From Leptospira sp. WS39.C2 (GTDB taxonomy: Bacteria > Spirochaetota > Leptospiria > Leptospirales > Leptospiraceae): a stretch of DNA of 64,000 nt. The stretch covers positions 1,513,001 to 1,577,000 of the forward strand of contig NZ_CP162142.1 of the NCBI RefSeq assembly GCF_040833965.1, in the 5' to 3' direction. The translations under genes and the position numbers were made by a program. Positions 8,988 to 17,857 of the stretch are shown here, piece after piece. The stretch's first letter is position 1, and each line of letters begins with the position of its first letter. The notes beneath the pieces are model-generated. The model saw nothing but the letters and a program-made list of their open reading frames with translations, was not told the DNA's origin and did no database searches.

Positions 8988-9067
8988 ATTGTCGATTTTT
9001 TACAATTCATAGAAGTATAGTCGTTTATACTTATAGAATCGATTAATAAGGTTAGTGTATCAATGAT

Positions 9068-9559
9068 ATGAAATTAAAGAGAATTTTGTTTTTATTTTTT
9101 TTAGTAGTAACGATGGTTATCAATTGTAATGATTCAAATGAAGTGAATCCGAAATCAAATATCCAAATTGGAAAAGAAGGTGGAAATCAAGTGAATCCTA
9201 TTATTACAATTGTAGAAATTCCAATGACAAATGTGAAAAAGGCAATAACCTTTTATGAAAAAATTTTTTCGATTCAAATTGAAGAAATGGAAATGGGAGA
9301 TTCTGTATTAGGAGTTTTTCCTACAGTTTCAAATGGTCCAAGCATTGTTTTGACAAAAGGAAAAGACTATCAACCTAAATCCGAAGGTGTATTGGTTTAT
9401 TTAAACGCAGGTGAGGATTTAACACCTGTTCTTAATTTGGTTGAACCAAGTGGCGGAAAAATTTTATTAAAAAAGACAGAAATCAGTCCAGAAATGGGGT
9501 ATTATGCTTTATTTCTCGACATTGAAGGGAATCGGATCGGCTTACATTCCTCAAAATAA
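9068..9559 (+). CDS. VOC (glyoxalase/bleomycin-resistance fold) lipoprotein
   Basis: A 163-residue protein: a hydrophobic signal ending in MVINC (lipobox), a linker, then one VOC domain from about residue 45. The domain has the pattern VEIPMTNVKKAITFYEKIF, a GVLVYLNAG strand, a VEPSGGKI turn and the closing DIEGNRIGLHS. The family normally acts in the cytoplasm on metals or small electrophiles, so a lipidated VOC domain is unusual. The metal-ligand positions are not clearly conserved (start of first strand E, final E in IEGN). It follows the AraC gene and is a likely target. Confidence 0.7.
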   Translation: MKLKRILFLFFLVVTMVINCNDSNEVNPKSNIQIGKEGGNQVNPIITIVEIPMTNVKKAITFYEKIFSIQIEEMEMGDSVLGVFPTVSNGPSIVLTKGKDYQPKSEGVLVYLNAGEDLTPVLNLVEPSGGKILLKKTEISPEMGYYALFLDIEGNRIGLHSSK

Positions 9560-9690
9560 GCAAAATTTATGGAAAGCATTGGATGCCAAACTTTTGGTGG
9601 TTAGGTTTCGTTTTTTATCCAGTTTGCATTAAAAAAATCTTTCTTTTCGACCAACCTTTTTATTAAGTTATGAGAAGGTTGGTTGATTCT

Positions 9691-10149
9691 ATGTTTTCTA
9701 AAAAACTGATTTTCTTAATTTTGATTTTATCCTTTGGTATGGTTTTCCAGATTCATTCTGCAAAACTTTTTTCCATACCCACAACGGCAACTCAGGGAAA
9801 CCAAGAATGCCGAATGAAATCAGGATATTATTTGGAAATGATTCCATTGGAAAATGGAGAATTGAAAATCCATGTGGAAATAACAAATGAATATGCAACA
9901 TTTCATCGTATCATAGATAAATTCTATGTGAAAAATAAAATCAATTGGTTGAAGGATTGTGAATTTGAACTGGTCACCTTAGAAATCACAGACCCAATTT
10001 TACTCGATGTTGATTTTATTGGAAACAAAACTTATTATAAAATGAAACAAATTGATGAAAACCATTACCAATATGTGGAAGTAAATAAACAAAATGTTCT
10101 TTCTTTGTTGTACCAAGGAATCCATTTCCCTCACGCAATTGTGGAGTGA
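9691..10149 (+). CDS. Hypothetical secreted protein
   Basis: A 152-residue protein beginning with a classical signal peptide (MFSKKLIFLILILSFGMVF, likely cut after HSA). An earlier in-frame ATG at 9670 would add 7 residues. The mature part has two Cys (ECRMKSG and DCEFELV) that could form a disulfide, and an otherwise beta-rich composition. No family recognised. It converges on the FG-GAP gene, 20 bases away. Confidence 0.55.
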   Translation: MFSKKLIFLILILSFGMVFQIHSAKLFSIPTTATQGNQECRMKSGYYLEMIPLENGELKIHVEITNEYATFHRIIDKFYVKNKINWLKDCEFELVTLEITDPILLDVDFIGNKTYYKMKQIDENHYQYVEVNKQNVLSLLYQGIHFPHAIVE

Positions 10150-10169
10150 GTGGAAGGTATAGTCAGACT

Positions 10170-12062
10170 TTAAATGAACCCTAAGTATCGTTTGACTCGG
10201 TAGGAAAAGGCCAACATATAATCTTTGGCCTTTGTTTTCCAAATCGCAATGGAATTGCCAAAACCGTTTGCTGGTGGGGGAGTGATTGTTTGACTTGTCA
10301 CTAAAGAATTGTTTAAATTTTGATTTGCCGGTAAGCTACCTCTTATGCTATGGAACGTATAAACTAAATTGGTGGTAGTCGGTTCTGAGATGACAATGTC
10401 TTGCAGTCCATCAGCATTTGTGTCTTGGAATCTAAGTCCTTGTGAAAAATTGCTTCCCGTGGCAAATCCTGAGAACAAACTATCAGCAAATTCGGAACTG
10501 CTCAAATTCAAATTACGAATTCCAATATTAGAGTTATTTAAAATTACATTAACATCACCAATCCCTAAACTGGCACCTGTTGCTCCGACCATTAAGTCAA
10601 CCAATCCATCACCATTTATATCTCCTGATGCAATGTTCCCGCCAAATTGACAACTATTTCCGCTACAAGATGTTGTCGGTTGGCCAAGAAGTGTGGCTAC
10701 AGGGGGATTTGGGTAAGGATTAAGAGGATCACATGTAGAATGATAAACAAAGACAATCCCTTGGTTGTTATTAAAACCTGGACCACCAACCGCGATATCA
10801 ATACACTGATCCGAATTAAAATAGTCCATTACGAAAGAGGTTCCAAATCGACATCCGCCTAGATTTCCACACCCTGGAGAAGGTTCGTTAGCATTTGGAA
10901 TTAGATACTGTTGTGGTTGGTTTGGTAGGGTTCCAAAGTTTGAGATGTATAGATAAATTCTACCTAAGTTAGATGAATAAGTACCCGCTCCAACCGCAAG
11001 GTCAATAAATCCATCTCCATTCAAATCTCCAAAACTAAGATAGGTTCCAAAATTATCATTTGCAGTAGGTTTATATGTGAGATTCGCTGTACTTGTGTCT
11101 TGTGTCGGTATACCATTTGAACCTTGGCTATAGAATATAAAAACATCATCGTTCCATGGTGATGCAAGAATTGCATCATCATAACCATCATGATTGATAT
11201 CCGAACCTTTGATCAAACTCCCAAGTCTACCTCCATTTGTAATTCCTGAAAGTATAGAGTCTGCTACTCCTCCAAGATTTAAATTTTTTGATAAAACTCC
11301 AGATGTTCCACTGCTATAAAATAAAAAAACTCTTCCTCCAAAAGCAGTGATCCCAGCATAAGCTTGGCTTCCAACCAGAATATCTGCATAGCCATCTCCA
11401 TTAAAGTCACCAGAACTCACTTGACTGCCAAAGTATGTTGATGTGACTCCATCAGTTATTGATGTGCTAGGAGTTGACTCTAAAAGTTTTGCGCTTGGAT
11501 TTGATTTGTATACAAATACATATCCTGTATCAGTATTTACTCTTGTGGCCGAAACTATCAAATCGGGATACCCATCTCCATCGGTATCTTTATTTGTACC
11601 TTTACGAACGAGGATTGTATTGGATTTTTCAAACGGGATGTGTGCATAAATTGAATGTTGGCTTCCGTAGGTCCAAAAACTGCCTGTCACTGCTTTGGCA
11701 GGCAATGCGTACCTCCAGGTTCCATTGATGACTGGGACTTTAGTAGGTTGGGCATCATCGATACCAACATTCACAAAACTTACGTCAGTTGGCGCTGTTC
11801 CAACCACAAATCCTGTTTCTACAATAGAATGATTGGTTAGGTTAGATATGGTCACCCGTGATTCAGGTAAAAAATACAAATAAACCCCAATGGAATATTT
11901 TCTGAGATTGTCATTATCAGGACAAAGGAAGTTTTCCAACTTCATTAGACATTCAATTGGTGGGTGGGTAAGGGGATTCATCCAACAATGGGAAAAAGAC
12001 AATAAAATACCGATGGCAAAAAGGGTAGGTTTTAAAAATTGAGTTAAAAAATTAATGGCCAT
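10170..12062 (-). CDS. FG-GAP/integrin-alpha-like beta-propeller lipoprotein
   Basis: A 630-residue lipoprotein (hydrophobic N-terminus ending LSFSHC). From about residue 155 it carries seven calcium-loop repeats of the FG-GAP type: DTDGDGYPDLIV, DFNGDGYADILVG, DINHDGYDDAIL, DLNGDGFIDLAVG, YFNSDQCIDIAVG, DINGDGLVDLMVG and DTNADGLQDIVI. Seven repeats suit a closed seven-bladed propeller with Ca2+ bound in DxDxDG loops; the fifth loop is degenerate. It is probably exposed on an outer or periplasmic surface. The ligand cannot be read from the sequence. Confidence 0.85.
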   Translation of the reverse strand: MAINFLTQFLKPTLFAIGILLSFSHCWMNPLTHPPIECLMKLENFLCPDNDNLRKYSIGVYLYFLPESRVTISNLTNHSIVETGFVVGTAPTDVSFVNVGIDDAQPTKVPVINGTWRYALPAKAVTGSFWTYGSQHSIYAHIPFEKSNTILVRKGTNKDTDGDGYPDLIVSATRVNTDTGYVFVYKSNPSAKLLESTPSTSITDGVTSTYFGSQVSSGDFNGDGYADILVGSQAYAGITAFGGRVFLFYSSGTSGVLSKNLNLGGVADSILSGITNGGRLGSLIKGSDINHDGYDDAILASPWNDDVFIFYSQGSNGIPTQDTSTANLTYKPTANDNFGTYLSFGDLNGDGFIDLAVGAGTYSSNLGRIYLYISNFGTLPNQPQQYLIPNANEPSPGCGNLGGCRFGTSFVMDYFNSDQCIDIAVGGPGFNNNQGIVFVYHSTCDPLNPYPNPPVATLLGQPTTSCSGNSCQFGGNIASGDINGDGLVDLMVGATGASLGIGDVNVILNNSNIGIRNLNLSSSEFADSLFSGFATGSNFSQGLRFQDTNADGLQDIVISEPTTTNLVYTFHSIRGSLPANQNLNNSLVTSQTITPPPANGFGNSIAIWKTKAKDYMLAFSYRVKRYLGFI

Positions 12063-12206
12063 TGGTTATTACGACTAACATTGGATTGATGTTTGGTTTG
12101 GGAGATAGGAAAAGCAATCAATAATTGAAAAGGGAAAGGAGATTCTAAGAAAAATTTTGAAAAAAATTTCTTTCCTTTTTTTTACGAAGTAGGCACCATA
12201 CTCGGC

Positions 12207-12608
12207 ATGAGTTTTTTTGAAAGTTTAAAAGCCGTCGCAGCTCAGGCAGTTGAGTTAGTCCAAAACAATCCCCAAGTAGTTTCTGGGATCCAAAAAATCA
12301 TCGAGGAAAACGGTGGTGTGTCAGGAATAGTACAAAAATTCAAAGAAAAAGGGTTTTCGGAAGCTGCTTCTTCTTGGGTAGGAACCGGAGACAATGTGAA
12401 CATTGGTGCAGATGATGTTCTTAAAGTTTTGGGAAATGATTCGGTCAAGGAACTTGCTAACAAAGTGGGGCTTGATACAGATGCCACAGCGGGACTAGTG
12501 GGAAATTTATTACCTCTTGTGATCGACAAACTTTCGCCTGATGGTAAAGAACCAGGTGGAGACATCGCTTCACAACTTTCCTCACTTGCTTCCCTTTTTA
12601 CTAAATAA
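12207..12608 (+). CDS. YidB-like DUF937 family protein
   Basis: A 133-residue soluble protein resembling YidB/DUF937: an N-terminal helix (FFESLKAVAAQAVELV), a GGVSGIVQKFKEKGF segment, a SWVGTGDNVNIGADDVLKVLG motif and a C-terminal LLPLVIDKLSPDGKEP segment, all hallmarks of the family. The biochemical role of YidB is not established. It is monocistronic, with a hairpin downstream (12627-12648). Confidence 0.8.
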   Translation: MSFFESLKAVAAQAVELVQNNPQVVSGIQKIIEENGGVSGIVQKFKEKGFSEAASSWVGTGDNVNIGADDVLKVLGNDSVKELANKVGLDTDATAGLVGNLLPLVIDKLSPDGKEPGGDIASQLSSLASLFTK

Positions 12609-12626
12609 ATTCGATTTATCTTTCCT

Positions 12627-12655
12627 CCACCTACGTAAAATTAGGTGGTATTTTC
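12627..12655 (+). terminator. Possible intrinsic terminator after yidB-like gene
   Basis: CCACCT (12627-12632) and AGGTGG (12643-12648) form a 6-bp stem with a 10-base loop, followed by TATTTTCT. The stem is short and the T-run weak. Confidence 0.45.
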
Positions 12656-12714
12656 TCTCTGATTTTCCATAATTTGTCTTGCCAAATTTTCTTTTGGTTC
12701 ACAAACTTTCTTCC

Positions 12715-13464
12715 ATGAAGAAATTGTTCCTTGTATTTCTAACTTCCTTACTCGTATTCCAGTGTAAAAAAACACCGATCATTGAAGTGGGACAAACTGT
12801 GTTTATTTCTGCAACGACCCTCAACGCCAGAAAAACTCCTACAATAGATGGAGAAAAATTGGGAAAAGTTAGGTTAGGGGATGTGGTACGTGTTTTAGAA
12901 CGATCTGAAACAGAGATGGAAATTGATGGAATTAAATCCTTTTGGTACCGCGTGGAATCTCCCTTTGTAACAGGTTGGGTTTTTGGTGGTTATCTATCCA
13001 TTACGAAAGTGGAAACACGTGATGCCATCATTGGCGCATTACAAGGTAATTTTGTGTATTGCCGACTTCCAGATCGTTTGGATTGTTCGAATACTTTTGA
13101 ATTCAAAGGGGAACGTTTTGTGTATCGTGGGTATGATCAATACTCAGGGATCACAGAAAAATTAGAAGGAAATTATGATGTTCAATCTGGTCGTTTGGTA
13201 TTGGATCCAAAAGAGAGACTCATTCGGCCTTCCATTTTTATCGTCTACCCTCAGAATGAAGAAGAAAGTACAGCTTATAACAATGCCTATTTTGGATATA
13301 CGACTTCTGAACAATATTTAGTATCTTTAAGCACATATCCTGCAGAAGGGAAAAAAGATTTGTACTTTTTTATGTGTAATGAAAAACTCCTTCTCTCAGA
13401 GGCAAAACAAGACCCTGAAGAAGCTTGTAAAAGTTCTTACGCTTACTCTAAATCTACTTTGTAA
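12715..13464 (+). CDS. SH3b-domain lipoprotein
   Basis: A 249-residue lipoprotein: MKKLFLVFLTSLLVFQC gives a signal and lipobox. Residues 22-90 form a bacterial SH3 (SH3_3-like) domain, with VFISATTLNARKTPTIDGEKLGKV, a GDVVRVLE strand and FWYRVESPFVTGWVFGGYL. Such domains bind peptidoglycan peptides or act as folding modules. The C-terminal 150 residues match nothing I recognise. ATG 12715 is chosen over an in-frame TTG at 12679 because the signal peptide starts here. Its end overlaps the convergent membrane gene by 11 bases. Confidence 0.75.
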   Translation: MKKLFLVFLTSLLVFQCKKTPIIEVGQTVFISATTLNARKTPTIDGEKLGKVRLGDVVRVLERSETEMEIDGIKSFWYRVESPFVTGWVFGGYLSITKVETRDAIIGALQGNFVYCRLPDRLDCSNTFEFKGERFVYRGYDQYSGITEKLEGNYDVQSGRLVLDPKERLIRPSIFIVYPQNEEESTAYNNAYFGYTTSEQYLVSLSTYPAEGKKDLYFFMCNEKLLLSEAKQDPEEACKSSYAYSKSTL

Positions 13465-14911
13465 TTTCTTTAAAAGATTCATTTATTAACATCGTTTTCG
13501 TGCGATGTGTATTTGGATTTCTCCAATCCAAAATTTGTTCTTTACGGTCGGCAGGAAGCAAACTTAAAAATTCCTGCCACTTGTTTTCTTCTAATATCGA
13601 ATAAAACCCTGGCAAATATTGAATCTTAGTTGATTCTCCGAGATACTTTTTGAATTCCAAAGAAGAAACTCCAAACACAATTCTATAAATTGGTCTGTTT
13701 TTGTGTTTTTCTTCCGGCAAAAAATGAAAGGCATCACCCGCTTTATGGTAACAGATAAAATAATCAAAACCTTGGTGTACGATGATCAAAGTATTTTTTG
13801 GAAACTGGAACAAGGGTAAAATGATTGAATACAATTTATAGTCTTGGTTATTAAAATCTTTTCCACGTATCATTGTGAAGTATTGGTAAGGAAAAAGCAA
13901 AACACATAGTATAACGAGGATAATCGCAGATTTTATTTGAGAGAAAAAAGGAAGTAGAAGGAATGTTCCTGGTATGAAAACCAAAAGAAACATCCTGAAT
14001 GGAAAATTAAATGCTGTGTAAGTAAAAAATGGAAGTGTGAGGAGAACGAATAAAACTAAAAATTGATCGTAAAATGATTTTTGATCTTTTGTTAATTTTC
14101 GCCTAGTGATTAAATAAATCAAAGGAGAAAGAAAAAATACAATTTGTTCCCAGATAAATTCTGGATAAAGTTTTGAATATTGATAAAAAGGAATTTGGAA
14201 ATCAAACTGTAAATTTTCTGAAAATGTAGTTTGTAAATCGTTCCATTGCAGGGTATTTGGAAAAAATACACTAACAACAGTTACTAAAGAAATAACACCG
14301 AAAATTACGGTTATTGTTTTATATTTAAATGAATGGCTATGTTTTCCTAACCATAAAAGTAAAAAACAAAGAGCAATGCCTGCTGTGATCTTGTGACTGA
14401 AAAATACGAGTCCGAAGAATAGAAAAATTTTAACATACTGCAATAATTTCCTATCGAAATTATTTTTCTCTAAATTATAAATTTCTGTTAAAAGTAGGAT
14501 TAAAAAGAGAATCCCACCAAGATTTTTGATAAAGTTGAAACTAAAATGAGGCAAATAAGAAGAGGAAATGAGAAACAATCCAAAGAATAACGATACGTAA
14601 AATTTTTTTGATAACAAAAATGCAAAACGAAATGAAACAAAAAATAAACTTACAACTAAGAGAGAGACAAAGATCTTATTTGTGATGACAATATCATTTC
14701 CTAATTTGGAAAAATAAACCAAACCATAGAGAATTGGTGAGGCATCTGGACTAAAAAACCTACCTTTGGTTACATAAGAATTCACCTGTGCAGCATAATA
14801 ATACCCATCGGCACCATAAGCAAATTCGGAACTCAATTGAACTAAAACTTGTAAACTTAAAACTAGTAGGATCGTTCCAAAAAGAATTAGTTTTTCTTTA
14901 TAATTGGTAGT
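13454..14911 (-). CDS. Multi-pass membrane protein, GT-C glycosyltransferase-like
   Basis: A 485-residue protein with about ten to eleven hydrophobic segments and a soluble tail of about 110 residues. Between TM1 and TM2 it has GADGYYYAAQVNSY, an acidic/aromatic first periplasmic loop like that of GT-C transferases (PMT/ArnT-type). No confident family. ATG 14911 is preferred, overlapping the VanW gene end by 14 bases; ATG 14944 is possible. Co-transcription with VanW suggests an envelope task, which is inference. Confidence 0.55.
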   Translation of the reverse strand, partial: TTNYKEKLILFGTILLVLSLQVLVQLSSEFAYGADGYYYAAQVNSYVTKGRFFSPDASPILYGLVYFSKLGNDIVITNKIFVSLLVVSLFFVSFRFAFLLSKKFYVSLFFGLFLISSSYLPHFSFNFIKNLGGILFLILLLTEIYNLEKNNFDRKLLQYVKIFLFFGLVFFSHKITAGIALCFLLLWLGKHSHSFKYKTITVIFGVISLVTVVSVFFPNTLQWNDLQTTFSENLQFDFQIPFYQYSKLYPEFIWEQIVFFLSPLIYLITRRKLTKDQKSFYDQFLVLFVLLTLPFFTYTAFNFPFRMFLLVFIPGTFLLLPFFSQIKSAIILVILCVLLFPYQYFTMIRGKDFNNQDYKLYSIILPLFQFPKNTLIIVHQGFDYFICYHKAGDAFHFLPEEKHKNRPIYRIVFGVSSLEFKKYLGESTKIQYLPGFYSILEENKWQEFLSLLPADRKEQILDWRNPNTHRTKTMLINESFKEITK

Positions 14912-15608
14912 CATCGGAAGAACAGAGTTTGAGTTCACCATCAACTTCCGATTTTCGAAAGACTAAGACATTCGAACATCTATTTTTCTGAATTTGTTGG
15001 AATACCAATTGGCTTCGATGGACTTGCTCTGGACTTTTGATTTGGAATGTAAGCGAATCTTCAGTGAGTTCCCATGAAAATAATAAGGGGTAGGGTAGAG
15101 AATTTTTGATCCGTAGATCTTTTGTTGGATACACAACAGAGGCATCGGTTCCGAGAGGTGTGAAGCGGGATTCCTCTGTATACAAATCGCGAGTGTGGGG
15201 GAATCGTTCCAAAATCTTAAGTCCGACCTCCAATGCAAGGTAATAGGTAATGCCCGATAATTGGCAAAGTCCACCCGCTACTTCACTAGTTAGATTGCCA
15301 TTTCGGATGACACGGCCTTCCATATACCCTTTCTTTTTTGTAGGGTTACCTATTTCATACCAAAAACAAAATATTTTTCCAGGATATAACACTCGTTTAT
15401 TGATATTATCGATTGCTATTTTTAAGTTTTGGAGTTTGCCTTGTTTGAATGGTGATGGTAAAATAGGTAATGTGATGGAAGTCTCATACTCCCAATGAAG
15501 TGGCATTACCGGCATTGGCTTTAGGCCGAATTGAAAATAAACACCTGTAAGGAGGTCCTTAGCCCATCGTATGAGGTATTTTATTTTCAATTTCAATTTG
15601 GAAATCAA
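14898..15608 (-). CDS. VanW family protein
   Basis: A 236-residue protein. The core at residues 55-150 has the VanW pattern: NLKIAIDNINKRVLYPGKIFCFW, then GNPTKKKGYMEGRVI, SEVAGGLCQLSGITYYLAL, ERFPHTRD and FTPLGTDASVVYPTKDL. VanW is named for a gene in vancomycin-resistance clusters, but its function is undefined and most homologues have no link to resistance. No van cluster is nearby. The downstream membrane protein overlaps it. Confidence 0.82.
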   Translation of the reverse strand: MISKLKLKIKYLIRWAKDLLTGVYFQFGLKPMPVMPLHWEYETSITLPILPSPFKQGKLQNLKIAIDNINKRVLYPGKIFCFWYEIGNPTKKKGYMEGRVIRNGNLTSEVAGGLCQLSGITYYLALEVGLKILERFPHTRDLYTEESRFTPLGTDASVVYPTKDLRIKNSLPYPLLFSWELTEDSLTFQIKSPEQVHRSQLVFQQIQKNRCSNVLVFRKSEVDGELKLCSSDDYQL

Positions 15609-15617
15609 TGGAGAGAA

Positions 15618-16028
15618 TTAATCCTTTGGTCCAAGCGGAATTTCAGTAAAACTCCTGTCTGGATTTAGTGTATATGCTGCCTTAAAAGGATGAGGAGGAT
15701 TGCCACCCCATTCACTGGGAGATAATAATGAGAAATAATCTCCACCCTGCTTAGAATAGAGGTAAATCAACTGACCTGGTTTTTTCTCAAATTGGCATTT
15801 TGCTTTGTGCAGTTCGATGTCCTTTTCCGCTTGTTGTAAAATGAGATCCGCTTCCAACTTCAATGCTCGGATTTGTTTTGCAATGACTTCTAATTTTCCG
15901 TGAACGTGCAATTTGACGGACTCTTCTGCGAGTTCAATTTCTTTTGCTCGGTCTACTAAACTGATAGCGGGAGCCAATCGACTGGTTCCATAAGTGAGAC
16001 TGTGGTGGTTTGAGAGCACTTCTTCCAT
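15618..16028 (-). CDS. DUF2452 family protein
   Basis: A 136-residue soluble protein: a helical N-terminal half (RAKEIELAEESVKLHVHGKL through AEKDIELHKAKCQFEKKPG) followed by LIYLYSKQGGDYFSLLSPSEW and PHPFKAAYTLNPDRSFTEI. This layout fits DUF2452, a family of unknown function. It ends 10 bases before the VanW start and may head that transcript. Confidence 0.7.
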   Translation of the reverse strand: MEEVLSNHHSLTYGTSRLAPAISLVDRAKEIELAEESVKLHVHGKLEVIAKQIRALKLEADLILQQAEKDIELHKAKCQFEKKPGQLIYLYSKQGGDYFSLLSPSEWGGNPPHPFKAAYTLNPDRSFTEIPLGPKD

Positions 16029-16167
16029 GTTATGATTTAGACAATTTTTACTCCCCGTCGAAAAGAATTCAAAATGAAATTCTTCTGATTGGTTTCTTTT
16101 TTTTGTTCAATATTGAATCTGAACTATTATATTATTTTGGTGATAACAGGTTTGTGAGAAAGGAAAA

Positions 16168-16926
16168 TCAACGTTCAACACCTAAAAGTTGGAAGGTGAG
16201 TGGATTTGTTTTGACAAGTCTTGCTGTAATGGTTCTTTCTTTTTTTTCATCTATAAAATATGTATAATATCGATACAAAGTAATTAGTAAATTAATTTCG
16301 ATTCCTTCCTTTGTTTTTAAAACTAAGGATTCGTTACTTTGGTTATCATATTCTAAATTGGTAACAGGTTCTTCTCTGAGTTTGATTCCCCTAAATTGGA
16401 AAATACTTCCCAAATCGGATTTTTCGATTTGAGTTAGGGATTTATCGGAAATATTCCAGGAAACAGATTCTGACATTGAAATGATTTTGTTGATTGCATA
16501 ATTGAAAGCCAACTCAAACTTCCCAGCTTTTAAGTCTGGAATCATTGTATCGATTATGTTTTTGGCAACATTATCACTGATGATCCATTCCAATCCACAG
16601 CCAACATTGATTCTAATTTTTTTATCATTTTTAGACAAAAAAATCAGAATTCCGTTGTTTACATATTTTTCACCAATTTTATTCTCATTTGCTATTTGAT
16701 TCACATAGGTATCTAAATCATTTTTACCAATGTTATCGACTAACAGAACTACGATTTGAACTTTTGTTTTCTTAGCAAAGTTGGATAGTTTCTCACTTGT
16801 TTTTTTAACATAATCCTTTGATAAAATACTAACGCGGTCATCAACATAATCTTGAATGATGATATTACTTTGAATTTCTTTCGAACAGGAAATCAGGAGG
16901 ACTAAGCTAAAAAGAATTTTTTTCAT
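16168..16926 (-). CDS. TPM-domain lipoprotein (YgcG/TPM_phosphatase family)
   Basis: A 252-residue lipoprotein: MKKILFSLVLLISC signal and lipobox, then a TPM domain over about residues 20-150 with DYVDDRVSILSKDYVKKTSEKL, TKVQIVVLLVDNIGKNDLDTY, NNGILIFLSKNDKKIRINVG and GLEWIISD. TPM domains include phosphatases and photosystem or membrane-protein repair factors. The C-terminal 100 residues are not recognised. Start chosen at the signal-peptide Met (16926); upstream in-frame codons give no secretion signal. Confidence 0.7.
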   Translation of the reverse strand: MKKILFSLVLLISCSKEIQSNIIIQDYVDDRVSILSKDYVKKTSEKLSNFAKKTKVQIVVLLVDNIGKNDLDTYVNQIANENKIGEKYVNNGILIFLSKNDKKIRINVGCGLEWIISDNVAKNIIDTMIPDLKAGKFELAFNYAINKIISMSESVSWNISDKSLTQIEKSDLGSIFQFRGIKLREEPVTNLEYDNQSNESLVLKTKEGIEINLLITLYRYYTYFIDEKKERTITARLVKTNPLTFQLLGVER

Positions 16927-17053
16927 AATGTTAATTTTTTTTAAATCTATTTTGTGGAACTTTTGATTCCGAATACGAAAACCATTTAGATAAGAAAAAG
17001 GCCCTCCTCTGGAAAGGAAAGCCAAGTTGCCAAGGAAAGACGATTTTTTATGT

Positions 17054-17857
17054 TTATGATAATGGTTGGTATTGGATGATCATTGCTTTGGCTTTTATTT
17101 CTTTTGGCATTACTGTCTTAGATAAAACCTTATGAAGATTGTCTTTATCTTTTGACTTACCTAATTGCACAACAAAGTAACCATTTTTCACCATGATAAA
17201 AGACTTCGCTTTCAATTTCCCTTGGTTATCAGATTGGAGTTGTGACAAAAAAGTTTCCGCAGATTTGCGGTTTGTAAATGCAGCAAGTTGGATGGTAAGG
17301 TATTTTCCATCATTATTTACAGTTGGTTTTAGATTTTGAGAAGGGCTATGTTTTTGTTTCTCTTTAGTTTTAGAAACATGAGATAGATTTTTAAACCTCT
17401 CTTCTTTGCCAACATACTGTGTTCTTTGTTCTTTTGATTTTGTTAAATCGACAACTTGTTGTTTTTTTTCTTCCTCTTCATCTTTGGCCGTAGAAGTTTC
17501 TTTGTAATAAGGATGGTTGCCTAGGTCCGCCATAGGAATCTCTTGGGTAGATACTGATTCTTTTGGTTTAGTGCCTTGGACAAGAGAAGATGCTACTTGT
17601 GTTCCTTGTGAATTAGAAACAACATTATCTTCTCCTTTTTTAGCGAGAGTTTCTGGAGAAGGTAGGTTTGCTTCTGTAGATTCTGGACTCAATCCTGCAA
17701 CAGATGGTTTTTGGATGTTTGGAACATCTTCCGTTTTTCCCTTACCAACTGAGACACCTAAGAAGAAAATCGAAAAGAATAATGCAAATAAAAAGAGCGA
17801 TAAAACTCCAATTCTTTGTTTGTCTAAATTGATTACGTAAAACACTCTTTCTTTCAT
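17054..17857 (-). CDS. SPOR-domain membrane protein
   Basis: A 267-residue bitopic protein: one TM at about residues 18-38 after a short cytoplasmic tail, a long Ser/Lys/Glu-rich periplasmic linker (40-185), and a C-terminal SPOR domain (190-265: YLTIQLAAFTNRKSAETFL, then YFVVQLGKSKDKD). SPOR domains bind denuded glycan strands at division septa. Start ATG overlaps the coaE stop by 4 bases. It resembles FtsN/DedD-type division proteins, but identity with FtsN cannot be claimed. Confidence 0.82.
   Translation of the reverse strand: MKERVFYVINLDKQRIGVLSLFLFALFFSIFFLGVSVGKGKTEDVPNIQKPSVAGLSPESTEANLPSPETLAKKGEDNVVSNSQGTQVASSLVQGTKPKESVSTQEIPMADLGNHPYYKETSTAKDEEEEKKQQVVDLTKSKEQRTQYVGKEERFKNLSHVSKTKEKQKHSPSQNLKPTVNNDGKYLTIQLAAFTNRKSAETFLSQLQSDNQGKLKAKSFIMVKNGYFVVQLGKSKDKDNLHKVLSKTVMPKEIKAKAMIIQYQPLS

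Noticed and set aside
10369..11840. Several plus-strand open frames across the FG-GAP gene
   Set aside because: They are shadows of the repetitive propeller gene on the minus strand, whose calcium loops are clear.
14898..15608. VanW as evidence of vancomycin resistance
   Set aside because: No vanH/A/X or D-Ala-D-Lac ligase genes are nearby; VanW domains are widespread without a link to resistance.
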